A stretch of DNA of 64,000 nucleotides from Bradyrhizobium commune. Lineage in GTDB: Bacteria > Pseudomonadota > Alphaproteobacteria > Rhizobiales > Xanthobacteraceae. Location of the stretch: contig NZ_CP061379.1 of the NCBI RefSeq assembly GCF_015624505.1, forward strand, positions 2,294,001 to 2,358,000, written 5' to 3'. The number at the start of each line of letters is the position of its first letter. Position 1 is the stretch's first letter. Both the position numbers and the translations under genes were made by a program. The notes beneath the pieces are model-generated. The model was not told the DNA's origin, searched no databases, and saw nothing but the letters and a program-made list of their open reading frames with translations. Positions 27,178-36,698 of the stretch are shown piece after piece.

Positions 27178-28380
27178 ATGCTCGGTAGAATGGGATTGCG
27201 GCGCGCCTTGATGGCCGCGCTGGTACTGGGAATGGCCTCTGACGCATTCGCCGCTGATGACGGCGTCTGGTCGGTGAGCAAGGCTTCTGGTGAGGTCTGG
27301 GTTGCGACCGACGGCGCGCAGCAGGCGTCGTTGAACCAGGAAGAAACGCTCAAGCCCGGCGATACCATTCGCACCGGGCGCAACGGCCGCGTGCTGCTCG
27401 TCCGCGGCGAGGAAACGATCCTGATCTCGCCAAACTCGGTGGTCGGCCTGCCGACCGAGAAGAAGGACGGACTCTCGACCACCATCATCCAGCAGGCGGG
27501 TTCGATCCTGCTCGAGGTCGAGAAGCGCAACGTCAAGCATTTCGAGGTCGAGACGCCTTATCTCGCCGCCGTGGTCAAGGGAACGCAGTTCAGCGTCACG
27601 GTCGGTGCAGGCAGCACCAAGGTTGGCGTGCTCCGCGGCCAGGTCGAAGTCTCCGATTTCAAGACCGGCCAGATTGCCCAGGTCATGCCGGGACAGGTGG
27701 CCACCGCCTTCGAGCACGGCAAGCCCGGTCTCAGCCTGAGCGGCTCCGGAACGTTCAATGCGATCGAACAGGGCAAGCCACGCGCGTCGGCGGTCGATCG
27801 GATTCCCGTACCGAAATCGGGGCTGTCGGCGCAGCGCAATGCGGCCAACGGACACGCGATCCATGCGCTCGGTCCGATGGACAAGGGCGTCAAGACGGCC
27901 GGCGTGCCGACGCAATCGCATCAAGCGTCAAAAGGTCAGACGCCCAAGGCCGGCGTCGTGCGCATCTCCGGCACGCTCGGCGAGGTCAGGCTGAACTTCC
28001 ACAAGGTCACGCATGGACTCGCTCACGACGCCGTTGCGGTGGGGCGCGTGCGTAACGCGAACGCCAGCTCCGATACGGTCTGGAGCGATACCAAGACGAG
28101 CGTGGCGACCACAGCTGCAAACAGCTCCACGGTCACGGCGGTCACCTTGAGCAGCAGTGCCGCCGCCGCCAGCGCCGCATCGACGTCGTCGAGCGCAACG
28201 ACGGCCGCTGCGACGACCAGCAGCGCGTCGAGCGGAAGCCCCGGAAGCGAAAGCAGCGAGAGTGGCGCGACCGGCAACGGCAACAGCGGCAACGGCAACA
28301 GCGGCAATGGTAACAGCGGTAATGGTAACAGCGGAAACGGCAACAACGGCAACCATTACGGCCAGTACAAGCATCACTAG
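27178..28380 (+). CDS. Secreted FecR-domain protein with Gly-Asn repeat tail
   Basis: 400 residues. A signal peptide (LMAALVLGMASDAFAAD) precedes a FecR domain (about 30-170: GEVWVATDGAQQ, LKPGDTIRTGRNGRVLLV, YLAAVVKGTQFSV, GVLRGQVEVSD). The C-terminal half is Ser/Ala/Thr-rich and finishes in GNGNS pentapeptide repeats and HYGQYKHH. Unlike sigma-factor regulators it lacks a cytoplasmic N-domain, so it is a periplasmic or surface FecR. It may be cargo or accessory of the divergent TpsB transporter. The CHASE2 gene begins 62 bases after its stop. Confidence 0.87.
   Translation: MLGRMGLRRALMAALVLGMASDAFAADDGVWSVSKASGEVWVATDGAQQASLNQEETLKPGDTIRTGRNGRVLLVRGEETILISPNSVVGLPTEKKDGLSTTIIQQAGSILLEVEKRNVKHFEVETPYLAAVVKGTQFSVTVGAGSTKVGVLRGQVEVSDFKTGQIAQVMPGQVATAFEHGKPGLSLSGSGTFNAIEQGKPRASAVDRIPVPKSGLSAQRNAANGHAIHALGPMDKGVKTAGVPTQSHQASKGQTPKAGVVRISGTLGEVRLNFHKVTHGLAHDAVAVGRVRNANASSDTVWSDTKTSVATTAANSSTVTAVTLSSSAAAASAASTSSSATTAAATTSSASSGSPGSESSESGATGNGNSGNGNSGNGNSGNGNSGNGNNGNHYGQYKHH
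28273..28347 (+). repeat. Five 15-bp tandem repeats encoding GNGNS
   Basis: Units of the form GGCAACGGCAACAGC start at 28273, 28288, 28303, 28318 and 28333, with synonymous changes (GGTAATGGTAACAGC) and a last unit ending in Asn. Such repeats can vary in number between strains. Confidence 0.88.
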
Positions 28381-28442
28381 GATCGTCTCGTCGCCATAAA
28401 GGGGAGCACTGCGGCATCCGCCGTGGGTGCGGGGGAGCAAGG

Positions 28443-31187
28443 GTGAAACGCTATCGGCCGCATATTCTTGTTGTGATCGCACTTGCGGTCGTGCTGTCGA
28501 CGGGATGGCATGGCGCACTGCGCAATGCGCTCACCGATCTGCGGTTCGCCTGGCAATCGCGTGCGGCTAGCGGAGACGTCGTCGTGGTGGCGATTGATGC
28601 GCCCTCGATCGACCGGATCGGCGTGTGGCCGTGGCCGCGCCGGTTGCACGCGGAGTTGCTGCACAGGCTGGAAGCCGCCGGCGCGCAGGAGGTGGCCTTC
28701 GATGTCGATTTCAGCACGCCGTCCGATCCTGACTCGGATGAGGCCTTCCTCAAGGCGCTTCGCGAGGTCGGCGGTTCGACGATCCTGCCGTCCTTCAAGC
28801 AGCCGGGGCCGACCGGTGGTGCGGCTCACGTCAATCGTCCCTTAAAGCCGTTCGGCAACCAGTCGTGGCCGGCCCTCGTCAATGTCGCGATCGAATCCGA
28901 TGGTCTCGTTCGTCGCTACCCGTTCGGTGAGAAGCTCGGCGACACCGTGATGCCATCGATGGCCGTCGTGTTGGCCGGACAGGACGTTAATCGGCGGCCG
29001 CCGTTCCTGATCGATTTCGGTATCCGCGCCGCCTCCGTGCCGCGTGTCTCCTATGCCGATGTGCTCCGCGGCGATGCCGAGACCCTGGACAAGCTGAGAG
29101 ACAAGAAGATCATCGTCGGGGCCACCGCGCTTGAGCTCGGCGACCGCTTCAGTGTTCCAAACGGCGGCATCGTGTCGGGGCCGGTGCTTCAGGCGCTCGC
29201 GGCGGAATCGATCCTTCAGCATAGAACGCTGCGCTGGACGTCCGATTTCGGCATGATGCTCGGCCTCGGCCTGATCTGCCTGTTGATGATGTATTCGTGG
29301 CGCCGCATCGCGCCGGGTCTGCGCGTGGCGATCCTAGTTGCGGCAGGAGCCGGTGTCGAGTTGATCGCAGCCCTCGTGCAGGCAAGATGGCCGCTCGTCA
29401 TCGACACGTCGCTCTTCCACATTGCCATCATCGCCTACCTGACCGCGATAGCGCTCGACGAGATCGATTTCCGCAGCCTTTTGGGACGCATCGCCGAGAG
29501 CCGCTTTCACCGCATCGCGATGTCGCTCGGCGACGGCCTGGTCTGCACCGACGAGGATCACCGCATCACGGTGTGGAATCCCGGCGCCAGCGCGATCTTC
29601 GGCTACATGCCGACCGAGATGATCGGGCGGTCGTTCGAGACCCTGTGCGCGGTGCCGGCCGACAATAGCGCGAGGCCCTTCGCCATGAGGGATGCCGCGC
29701 GCCAGGCGCTCTTGGTTCCGGGGGGCGCCGTCGTCGTCGAGTTCGAGGGACGGCGCAAGAACGGCGAGACATTTCCGGTCGAGGCGAGCTTCTCGGGCTG
29801 GCAGGGCGCGGACGGCTTCCAATATGGCGCGATCCTGCGTGACATCTCGGTCCGCAAGCGCGAAGCGGAGCGTGTCCGATATCTCGCCGAATATGATGCG
29901 CTGACGGGTCTCGCCAATCGCAACACGCTGCATGCGGGGCTCGTCGGCTTGATCGCTAAAGCGGAGCGGCGGTCTTCCGAGGTCGCGCTGCTGGTGCTTG
30001 GCCTCGATGGCTTCCAGCAAATCAACGACATGCTCGGCCATGCGGCCGGCGATCTCGTGTTGCGCGCTGTCGCCGCGCGCCTGAAGACAGAGGTGGGCGA
30101 GACCGCGATCGTGGCCCGGCTCAGCGGTGACGAATTTGCCATCGCGTTCGATTGTGCTGAAACCGGCGAGCCGGTCGCCGCTTTCGCGGAGCGGATCGCA
30201 CGGGCCTTCGAAGCGCCACTCGCAACGGGCGCGCGGCAACACCGCGTCAGGATCAGCATCGGTGTCTCGGTCTATCCGGAAGCCGGACAAAACGCCGACG
30301 ATCTCATGGGCAACGGACATCTTGCATTGACCAAGGCAAAGATGACGCGGCGCGGCAGCCATGTGATCTTCGAGAGCACCATCAGGCAGGAGCTGGAGAA
30401 CCGGCTGACGCTGGAGAGCGAGCTTGCACTCGCCGCGGACCGCGGCGAATTCGAATTGTTCTACCAGCCCCAGGTTCGCCTGGTCGACGGCAGCCTGATC
30501 GGGGCCGAGGCACTGATCCGCTGGCGACATCCCGCGCGCGGCTACGTCTCGCCCGGAGAGTTCATGCCGGTCGTCAACACGTCGGCGTTGTCCGAGCGGA
30601 TCGCGAGCTGGGTGATGGAGACCGCCAGCCGGCAGGCCCGGGCGTGGGAATTGTCGGGCAACAGTGTACGTGTTGCGATCAACCTGTCGCCCTCGCAGCT
30701 GCACTCAGGCGATCTCGCCCATTCGGTCGCGGTGCTGCTCGCGACGACGGGGCTGACGCCATCGCTGCTCGAGCTCGAAGTAACCGAAGATATCCTGCTG
30801 CACGACGAAGGCCGCGTGCTCGACCTGTTCAAGCGGATCCAGGAGCTCGGCGTCCGCGTCCTGTTCGACGATTTCGGCACGGGTTATGCGAGCTTGAGTT
30901 ATCTGAAGAAGTTTCCGCTCGATGGACTGAAGATCGACCGATCCTTCGTGCTCGACCTGCTCTCGGATTCCGACGATGCCGCGATCGTCGGTTCGACCAT
31001 TGGTCTCAGCAAGCAGCTCGGTCTTACCGTTGTGGCCGAAGGTATCGAGAACCGCGCCACCGCCGACTTCCTGGTCAGCATGGGATGCGAGGAGGGGCAG
31101 GGCTATTTCTTCGGACGCCCGATGCCTGCCGAGGCATTCGAAAAGCAATTCCTGATGGTCGGACGCGAATCCGTCAACGCTGCCTGA
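28443..31187 (+). CDS. CHASE2-PAS-GGDEF-EAL cyclic-di-GMP enzyme
   Basis: 914 residues, GTG start with GGGGGAGC upstream. An N-terminal membrane helix and a periplasmic CHASE2 sensor (about 20-270; ALTDLRFAWQSR, VVAIDAPSIDRIGVWPWPR) are followed by three membrane helices, a PAS domain (about 355-475), a GGDEF domain with SGDEF at about 560, and an EAL domain with EALIRW (about 688), DDFGTGYASLSYLKKF (about 808) and VAEGIE. The EAL catalytic residues look intact, so it is likely a phosphodiesterase; SGDEF may still be active or only bind GTP. CHASE2 and FecR genes commonly sit together. Confidence 0.92.
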   Translation: MKRYRPHILVVIALAVVLSTGWHGALRNALTDLRFAWQSRAASGDVVVVAIDAPSIDRIGVWPWPRRLHAELLHRLEAAGAQEVAFDVDFSTPSDPDSDEAFLKALREVGGSTILPSFKQPGPTGGAAHVNRPLKPFGNQSWPALVNVAIESDGLVRRYPFGEKLGDTVMPSMAVVLAGQDVNRRPPFLIDFGIRAASVPRVSYADVLRGDAETLDKLRDKKIIVGATALELGDRFSVPNGGIVSGPVLQALAAESILQHRTLRWTSDFGMMLGLGLICLLMMYSWRRIAPGLRVAILVAAGAGVELIAALVQARWPLVIDTSLFHIAIIAYLTAIALDEIDFRSLLGRIAESRFHRIAMSLGDGLVCTDEDHRITVWNPGASAIFGYMPTEMIGRSFETLCAVPADNSARPFAMRDAARQALLVPGGAVVVEFEGRRKNGETFPVEASFSGWQGADGFQYGAILRDISVRKREAERVRYLAEYDALTGLANRNTLHAGLVGLIAKAERRSSEVALLVLGLDGFQQINDMLGHAAGDLVLRAVAARLKTEVGETAIVARLSGDEFAIAFDCAETGEPVAAFAERIARAFEAPLATGARQHRVRISIGVSVYPEAGQNADDLMGNGHLALTKAKMTRRGSHVIFESTIRQELENRLTLESELALAADRGEFELFYQPQVRLVDGSLIGAEALIRWRHPARGYVSPGEFMPVVNTSALSERIASWVMETASRQARAWELSGNSVRVAINLSPSQLHSGDLAHSVAVLLATTGLTPSLLELEVTEDILLHDEGRVLDLFKRIQELGVRVLFDDFGTGYASLSYLKKFPLDGLKIDRSFVLDLLSDSDDAAIVGSTIGLSKQLGLTVVAEGIENRATADFLVSMGCEEGQGYFFGRPMPAEAFEKQFLMVGRESVNAA

Positions 31188-31190
31188 CGT

Positions 31191-31451
31191 CTACCGCCGA
31201 CGCGCGACAGCGACGCCGAACAGAAATGCAACGAACAGGCTTGCAAGCGGTGCTTCGCGTGTAATCGCGGCAACAGTCGACAGCGGCCGGCCAGGTTTTC
31301 GGGCTTCTTCGATTGCATGGGTGAGGCGATCGACGGCCGCACGCAGACCTCCCGCGACTTCGCCGATGGTCCGAGACACGTCGGTCGCTGCGTCGATGGC
31401 GCGTTCGGCCATGCCGGGTTGGGGATCGGGCTGTGGTATGTCCGTGCTCAA
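31191..31451 (-). CDS. Small tail-anchored membrane protein (DUF883-like)
   Basis: 86 residues with a TTG start that has GGAGG seven bases upstream. A helical N-part (AIDAATDVSRTIGEVAGGLRAAVDRLT) precedes one C-terminal membrane helix and a basic end (LFVAFLFGVAVARRR), the layout of ElaB/YqjD-type ribosome or inner-membrane associated proteins. The similarity is to the layout, not a firm family match. Its stop lies four bases from the convergent CHASE2 gene. Confidence 0.65.
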   Translation of the reverse strand: MSTDIPQPDPQPGMAERAIDAATDVSRTIGEVAGGLRAAVDRLTHAIEEARKPGRPLSTVAAITREAPLASLFVAFLFGVAVARRR

Positions 31452-31490
31452 GCTCGACCTCCAAACCAGGCAAAGATATTGAGGCCGGCA

Positions 31491-31554
31491 CCTTTGGCTA
31501 TCCGCGCGAGCGCTCGTTTTGAACAGCGGGTCAAAAGACCTTTGGCTATCCGCG
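31491..31554 (+). repeat. 16-bp direct repeat pair
   Basis: CCTTTGGCTATCCGCG occurs exactly at 31491-31506 and 31539-31554, 48 bases apart, in the gap between the small membrane protein and arginase. No function assigned. Confidence 0.8.
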
Positions 31555-31727
31555 ACAGGCGCCGTCTGTAGACGGCGGGTGCCGGCCTTGCAGTGAAAAT
31601 GCGGTGTAAGAGAATTTGTTCCGAGATGGACGCTCGCGCCCCGGATTTTCGGTCCATAATCCCCGTGAAACGACGGGTGCGAATCTCTGTTAGGCTGGCG
31701 CAGTCTTGCTGATCTCGGGAGATTGCC

Positions 31728-32705
31728 GTGACCGATCGGACCATGACGGATCGAGCCCGGCGCATCGCCTTGCTCGGCGCGCCCATCGACATGGGGGCGT
31801 CGCAGCGCGGCACCTTGATGGGCCCCGCGGCTTTGCGCACCGCCGGCCTTGCGACGCTGCTTGAGAGCCTGGATTTCGAGGTCGTCGACTACGGCGATCT
31901 CTCCGTGGCCGAGGTCAGAGACCTCGCCGACCGGCCGCCGGAGAAGGCCAATCATTACCGCGAAATCCAGCGCTGGACGCGTGTGCTCAGCCGTCGCGGC
32001 TACGAGATCGCGCAGACCGGCGCGATCCCGATCTTCCTCGGCGGCGATCACACGTTGTCGATGGGCTCGGTCAATGCCATGGCGCGGCACTGGCAAGAGC
32101 GCGGACGCGAGCTGTTCGTGCTCTGGCTGGACGCGCATGCCGACTACAACACGCCGGAGACGACGATCACCGCTAACATGCATGGCATGTCGGCGGCGTT
32201 TCTGTGCGGTGAGCCGGGGCTCGATGGTCTGCTGGGCGATGATCCGCGCGCTTCGATCGATCCTGACAGGCTCGATCTGTTCGGTGCGCGTTCGATCGAC
32301 AAGCTCGAAAAGGAGTTGATGCGCGCACGCCGGATCAGGATTGTCGATATGCGGCAGATCGACGAGTTCGGTGTCGCCGTGTTGATCCGGCGCGTGATCG
32401 AGCGGGTCAAGGCGAGCAACGCCGTGCTGCATGTCAGCTTCGACGTCGATTTCCTCGACCCCTGCGTGGCGCCGGGCGTCGGTACCACGGTGCCGGGCGG
32501 GGCGACCTATCGCGAGGCGCATCTGATTATGGAGCTGCTGCACGATTCCGGCGTGGTGGGATCGGTCGACATCGTCGAGCTCAATCCGTTCCTCGACGAG
32601 CGCGGCCGCACGGCCCGCACCGCGGTCGAACTGATCGGAAGCCTGTTTGGCCAGCAGATCGCCGATCGGCCGACACCCAGCAACGCGATTGCGCCGGGTG
32701 AATGA
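31728..32705 (+). CDS. rocF: Arginase
   Basis: 325 residues; hydrolyses arginine to ornithine and urea. All manganese-binding motifs of the ureohydrolase family are present: GGDHTLSMGS (about 104), DAHADYNTPETT (about 134) and SFDVDFLDPCVAPG (about 238), plus the C-terminal DIVELNPFLDERGRTA. Agmatinases share the fold, but the IFLGGDHT and PIDMGASQRGT segments favour arginase. The GTG at 31728 has GGGAG eight bases upstream; an ATG 15 bases on is possible. It is monocistronic. Confidence 0.93.
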   Translation: MTDRTMTDRARRIALLGAPIDMGASQRGTLMGPAALRTAGLATLLESLDFEVVDYGDLSVAEVRDLADRPPEKANHYREIQRWTRVLSRRGYEIAQTGAIPIFLGGDHTLSMGSVNAMARHWQERGRELFVLWLDAHADYNTPETTITANMHGMSAAFLCGEPGLDGLLGDDPRASIDPDRLDLFGARSIDKLEKELMRARRIRIVDMRQIDEFGVAVLIRRVIERVKASNAVLHVSFDVDFLDPCVAPGVGTTVPGGATYREAHLIMELLHDSGVVGSVDIVELNPFLDERGRTARTAVELIGSLFGQQIADRPTPSNAIAPGE

Positions 32706-32865
32706 CGCGCGAGCCGTTTGTGCATCGCAAAGAATGGAACTGCTGTCGCGGGCAGCGGATTTAGATCAGTCGTGATCGAAATCGCCTGCTTTTGAAATAC
32801 GCGCGAATTGCAAATGCGCTTCGTGAGAGGTTTCATGCTGGCCGAGCTTCAGCCGAGGAACCGCC

Positions 32866-34137
32866 ATGAGCAGTACGATCGATGCCGACGAGAAATCAGC
32901 AAGGACTACGCGCCGTCGCTTCCTCCAGGGTGGTAGCGCAGCCGCAGGCGGCATTGTTCTAGGGACCGGCGCATCGCGTGCCGCGGAGACCGAAAATCTT
33001 CCACCAAACGTGCCGGAATGGATGAAGGCGCCGGGCGATCCGATGGGTAGCCAGCCCTATGGCACACCGTCGCCGTACGAGAAAAACGTCGTCAAGAATA
33101 TCTCGAAGAATCTCAAGCAATACATTTCGGCGTCGGGCCGGACGCCACTGCAGGAGCTCGATGGCATCATCACGCCGAACGGGTTGTTCTACGAACGGCA
33201 CCATGGCGGTGTTCCGACCATCGACCCGGCTCAGCATCGGTTGATGCTTCATGGGATGGTCGAGCGTCCTCTGATCTTCTCGATGGACGATTTGCGGCGC
33301 TTTCCCTCGGAGTCGCGTATCCACTTTCTCGAATGCTCGGGCAATCCTGGCTATACCAAGCCCTATGGCAAGACCGCGTCGGACCTCGTTGGCCTCTTGA
33401 GCTGCGCGGAATGGACCGGCGTGAGCCTGAAGCTGGTGCTTCAGGAGGCTGGGCTGAAGCCGGAGGCCAAATGGGTGATCGCCGAAGGTGCCGACGCGGC
33501 AGCGCTGACCCGGAGCATCCCGATCGAGAAATGTCTTGAAGATGCCATGCTCGTGTATAGCCAGAATGGCGAGCGGTTGCGTCCGCAGCAAGGCTATCCG
33601 CTGCGATTGCTGTTGCCGGGCTTCGAAGGCAACATGAATGTGAAGTGGCTAAGGCGGCTCCATGTGACCGCCGAGCCCGCTTATTCGCGCGAGGAGACCT
33701 CGAAATACACCGACCTTCTGCCGGACGGAACGGCGCGAGAATTCTCCTTCTACATGGAAGCGAAGTCGATCATCACGCGCCCCTCGGGTGGACAGCGCCT
33801 GAGCGCGCCTGGCTTCCATGAGATCACGGGCATTGCCTGGAGCGGGCATGGCAAGATCGCCCGTGTCGAGGTGTCCGTCGATGACGGCAAGAGCTGGCAG
33901 GAGGCGAGGCTGCAGGAGCCGGTGCTGACGCGAGCGCTCACGCGTTTTCGCCTGCCGTGGCAGTGGGACGGCCGGCCCGCCGTCATCCAGAGCCGCGCTA
34001 TCGACGATACCGGCTATGTGCAGCCGACATTCGCGGAACTGCTCGCAGTGCGCGGTGAGAACTTTTTCTACCACAATAACGCGATTTGGCCCTGGCGAAT
34101 CGCGGCCGATGGTGAGGTGACCAATGCGCTGGCGTGA
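32866..34137 (+). CDS. soxC: Sulfite dehydrogenase SoxC-like molybdopterin subunit
   Basis: 423 residues with a twin-arginine signal (TRRRFLQGGSAAAGG) for periplasmic export of folded molybdoenzyme. The molybdenum-ligating cysteine is in HFLECSGNPGYTKPYG (about residue 156). The C-terminal dimerisation domain carries GIAWSGHGKIARVEVSVDDGKSW. In the Sox system SoxC pairs with a cytochrome c (SoxD) to oxidise sulfane sulfur or sulfite. The following cytochrome gene overlaps its end by 14 bases. No other sox genes are in the window, so it could act as a stand-alone sulfite oxidase. Confidence 0.9.
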   Translation: MSSTIDADEKSARTTRRRFLQGGSAAAGGIVLGTGASRAAETENLPPNVPEWMKAPGDPMGSQPYGTPSPYEKNVVKNISKNLKQYISASGRTPLQELDGIITPNGLFYERHHGGVPTIDPAQHRLMLHGMVERPLIFSMDDLRRFPSESRIHFLECSGNPGYTKPYGKTASDLVGLLSCAEWTGVSLKLVLQEAGLKPEAKWVIAEGADAAALTRSIPIEKCLEDAMLVYSQNGERLRPQQGYPLRLLLPGFEGNMNVKWLRRLHVTAEPAYSREETSKYTDLLPDGTAREFSFYMEAKSIITRPSGGQRLSAPGFHEITGIAWSGHGKIARVEVSVDDGKSWQEARLQEPVLTRALTRFRLPWQWDGRPAVIQSRAIDDTGYVQPTFAELLAVRGENFFYHNNAIWPWRIAADGEVTNALA

Positions 34138-34666
34138 GATTTTTGGCATCGCCCCAGCTCTGCTACTGTGCGCTTGGTCGGGCCATGCGTGGGCGCAGAG
34201 CCCTTATGGCATTGGGCGACCCGCAACGCCGGCCGAGATCGCTGGCTGGAATATCGATATCGGGCGCGATGGCACCAATCTGCCGGAGGGACATGGCTCG
34301 GTCAGTCGGGGGCGAGAGGTGTTCGCGCAGCAATGCGCCGCCTGCCACGGCGACAAGGGCCAAGGCGATCTCGGCGATCGTCTCGTTGGCGGGCAGGGGA
34401 CAATCGGTACCGCAAAGCCGATCCGCACAGTCGGAAGCTATTGGCCCTATGCAACGACGCTGTTCGACTACATCCGCCGCGCCATGCCGCAAAATGCGCC
34501 GCAGTCGCTCAGTAATGACGAGGTGTATGCGGTCTCGGCCTACATTCTGAGCTTGAACGGATTGGTCGCAGCTGATGCGACGCTCGACGCAAATTCCCTC
34601 GCGGCCGTCAACATGCCGAATCGTGACAAGTTTGTCGGCGATGCGCGGCCCGATGTGAAGCATTGA
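34124..34666 (+). CDS. Monohaem cytochrome c subunit (SoxD/SorB-like)
   Basis: 180 residues. A signal peptide (PALLLCAWSGHAWAQ) and one haem site, CAACH, at about residue 71, with the axial methionine likely in RRAMPQNAPQSLSNDE. Classical SoxD has two cytochrome domains and is about twice as long; this single-haem form resembles the cytochrome of SorAB-type sulfite dehydrogenases. It starts inside the end of soxC (14-base overlap), so translation is coupled and it should accept electrons from that enzyme. Confidence 0.87.
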   Translation: MRWREIFGIAPALLLCAWSGHAWAQSPYGIGRPATPAEIAGWNIDIGRDGTNLPEGHGSVSRGREVFAQQCAACHGDKGQGDLGDRLVGGQGTIGTAKPIRTVGSYWPYATTLFDYIRRAMPQNAPQSLSNDEVYAVSAYILSLNGLVAADATLDANSLAAVNMPNRDKFVGDARPDVKH

Positions 34667-34778
34667 GCTGTGTGCTCGTTGGGTTCCAACGCATTGGCTC
34701 GGAACTTGCTTAATCCCCGGCGGAACTCGTTGGGGCGGAATTGAGTTAGCCCACGAGAGAAAAACAGCGGATTCTTCG

Positions 34779-35060
34779 ATGTCAGATCGTTTCGCGAACT
34801 CTATCTCCATTACGCTTCGTCATCCCGGCGTGATTGCGCTGATCGTGGCCGGCGTCACGATTGCAGCAATGCTGGTGGTCGACCACGGACCGTGGAATCG
34901 CGCCAAGACGCAGCCGGCCCATGTCGCGATGTACGCAACCACGGGCGAAGCGGCGCACGCGGCAGGCGCCAAGGTGCTTCCGACCGAACCAAGATCGCCG
35001 GTCGAGCCGGAACGGCCGGGGCCAAAGACATCCCCGACCGTCAATCCCGTGACGCCCTAA
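34779..35060 (+). CDS. Small single-pass membrane protein
   Basis: 93 residues: short cytoplasmic tail, one membrane helix (GVIALIVAGVTIAAMLVV), then a proline-rich periplasmic tail (EPRSPVEPERPGPKTSPT). The ribosome site is weak. No family recognised; convergent with the enolase-superfamily gene. Confidence 0.6.
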   Translation: MSDRFANSISITLRHPGVIALIVAGVTIAAMLVVDHGPWNRAKTQPAHVAMYATTGEAAHAAGAKVLPTEPRSPVEPERPGPKTSPTVNPVTP

Positions 35061-35083
35061 TTTGCTTCAGTTCTTGTTTCGCT

Positions 35084-36298
35084 TCAGCTCTTGCGGCCGT
35101 AATTGAGCAGCCCGCCGCTCGTCTTCGGCGGATGCGCGCGAAGCGCGTCCTCGTTCGGCTCGGTGCCCCAGCCTGGCCGGTCCGGAATGATCAGATGACC
35201 GTTCTGGAATTCAGGCTCGTGCGTGAACAGCTCGCGGTCCCAGGCGAGGCGATCGATGTCGATCTCCATGATGCGCAGATTCGGCACGGCGGCGCAGAAA
35301 TGCGCGTTCATCATCGAGCAGAGGTGGCCGTAGAAATTATGCGGCGCGACGTTGACCTCGAAGGCCTCCGCGGCTGACGCGATCTTCATCGACTGCCATA
35401 CGCCGTTCCAGGGCGTGTCGATGATCGCGACGTCCATCGCCTGCTCGCGGAAATAGGGCAGGAACTCGCGCAGGCCCAACAATGTCTCGCAGGACGAGAT
35501 CGGGTGCGGGCTCTGCCTGCGGATGTAGCCGAGCGCCTCCGGATTGAAGCTGTCGATCTCGATCCAGAACATGTCGAGGTCGGCGATGCTGCGCAGGATC
35601 TTCAGATAGCCCTCTGTCTTGGCGTTGAAGTTGCAGTCGAGCAGGATGTCGATGTCGGGGCCTGCGCCGTCGCGGATCGCTTCGAGATGCATGCGCAGGT
35701 CGCGCAGGATCTTGCGGTCGACGTTGATCTCGGGGGCGAAAGGCGAGCCGAATCCGGGTCGCCAGCCGGTCGGCTTGCCGTCGTCATAGGAGAAGATGTT
35801 GGTCTTGAGCGCGGTGAATTTCTTCTCGCGCACCTCGCGTCCCATCGCCTTGACGCCGTCGAGGTTTTCGATCGGCGGCTTGTACCAGGACGGGTGATTG
35901 ATCCGCCACGTCGCGCAGTGTGACCAGTAGACCCGGACGCGGTCGCGGATCTTGCCGCCGAGGAGCTCATAGCAGGGCACGCCGAGGCATTTCGCCTTGG
36001 CATCGAGCAGCGCATTCTCGATCGCGCCGAGCGCCTGCGCCACCACGCCGCCGGCTGCGGGACGGGTGGCCGCGAACAGCTCGGCATGGATGCGCTCGTG
36101 CTGGAAGACATTCTGGCCGATAACGCGTGTGGACAGGCGCTGAATCGCAGCGCCGACGCCCGGCGAGCCAAAACCCTCGTCGAACTCGCTCCAGCCGACG
36201 ATGCCGTCATCGGTCGTGACCTTGACGAAGTGGTAGTTTCTCCAGCCGGCGTCGCAGGCGAAGATGTCGAGACTTGTCGCTTTTGATGACTTTGTCAT
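35084..36298 (-). CDS. Enolase-superfamily sugar-acid dehydratase (mandelate racemase/MLE type)
   Basis: 404 residues with the two-domain enolase layout. Metal ligands appear as Asp in DILLDCNFNAKT, Glu in MFWIEIDSFNP and Glu in SSCETLLGLREF; a likely base is His in NVAPHNFYGHL. The N-terminal capping domain has GIVGWSEFDEGFGSPG and ENALLDAKAKCLGVPCYELLGG. These features fit acid-sugar dehydratases of the galactonate/gluconate type; substrate cannot be told. Start has GGGGAG upstream. Cytoplasmic, monocistronic. Confidence 0.87.
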   Translation of the reverse strand: MTKSSKATSLDIFACDAGWRNYHFVKVTTDDGIVGWSEFDEGFGSPGVGAAIQRLSTRVIGQNVFQHERIHAELFAATRPAAGGVVAQALGAIENALLDAKAKCLGVPCYELLGGKIRDRVRVYWSHCATWRINHPSWYKPPIENLDGVKAMGREVREKKFTALKTNIFSYDDGKPTGWRPGFGSPFAPEINVDRKILRDLRMHLEAIRDGAGPDIDILLDCNFNAKTEGYLKILRSIADLDMFWIEIDSFNPEALGYIRRQSPHPISSCETLLGLREFLPYFREQAMDVAIIDTPWNGVWQSMKIASAAEAFEVNVAPHNFYGHLCSMMNAHFCAAVPNLRIMEIDIDRLAWDRELFTHEPEFQNGHLIIPDRPGWGTEPNEDALRAHPPKTSGGLLNYGRKS

Positions 36299-36543
36299 GT
36301 CGCTCCCCGTCGCCCGGCCCGCCTTTGTGACCCGGTCGCAAGCCCGAGCACAGCCACAATTGTTAGGCTAACGATCGATCGGCGTGAAGCCTGCGGAGCG
36401 GAAGCCGGCCTGCATTCCGGCCGCGTTTCGAGGCAAAGGCCGGTAGAATCTGCTGGGGATGGCCATGATGTTTCCCGGGATCGTCCTGAAATTGCGCCAC
36501 GGCCTGACGTTTTTGGCCACAATCGGAACCGACCCTGCGGGCC

Positions 36544-36654
36544 ATGAAATTCATGGCCATGATCTCGATACTGGCGCTGCTCACGATGAGCGGGGCGGCC
36601 ATTTCCGATCAGCTTCTGACGGCCGATCAGCACGTTGCGCGTGGGGTGGAGTAG
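36544..36654 (+). CDS. Possible 36-residue exported peptide
   Basis: MKFMAMISILALLTMSGAAI followed by a short hydrophilic part ending AVARG-like residues and Glu; it reads as a signal peptide plus a tiny mature part. The ribosome site is weak and no homologue is known to me, so support is modest. Confidence 0.35.
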   Translation: MKFMAMISILALLTMSGAAISDQLLTADQHVARGVE

Positions 36655-36698
36655 GCGCGGCGGGCGGAGGGCGATGTTTGTCTTTTGGGGGGACAGCG

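Noticed and set aside
31191..32543. Long 450-codon minus frame containing the small membrane protein
   Set aside because: Most of it is antisense to arginase; only the last 86 codons after a TTG with GGAGG look like a gene.
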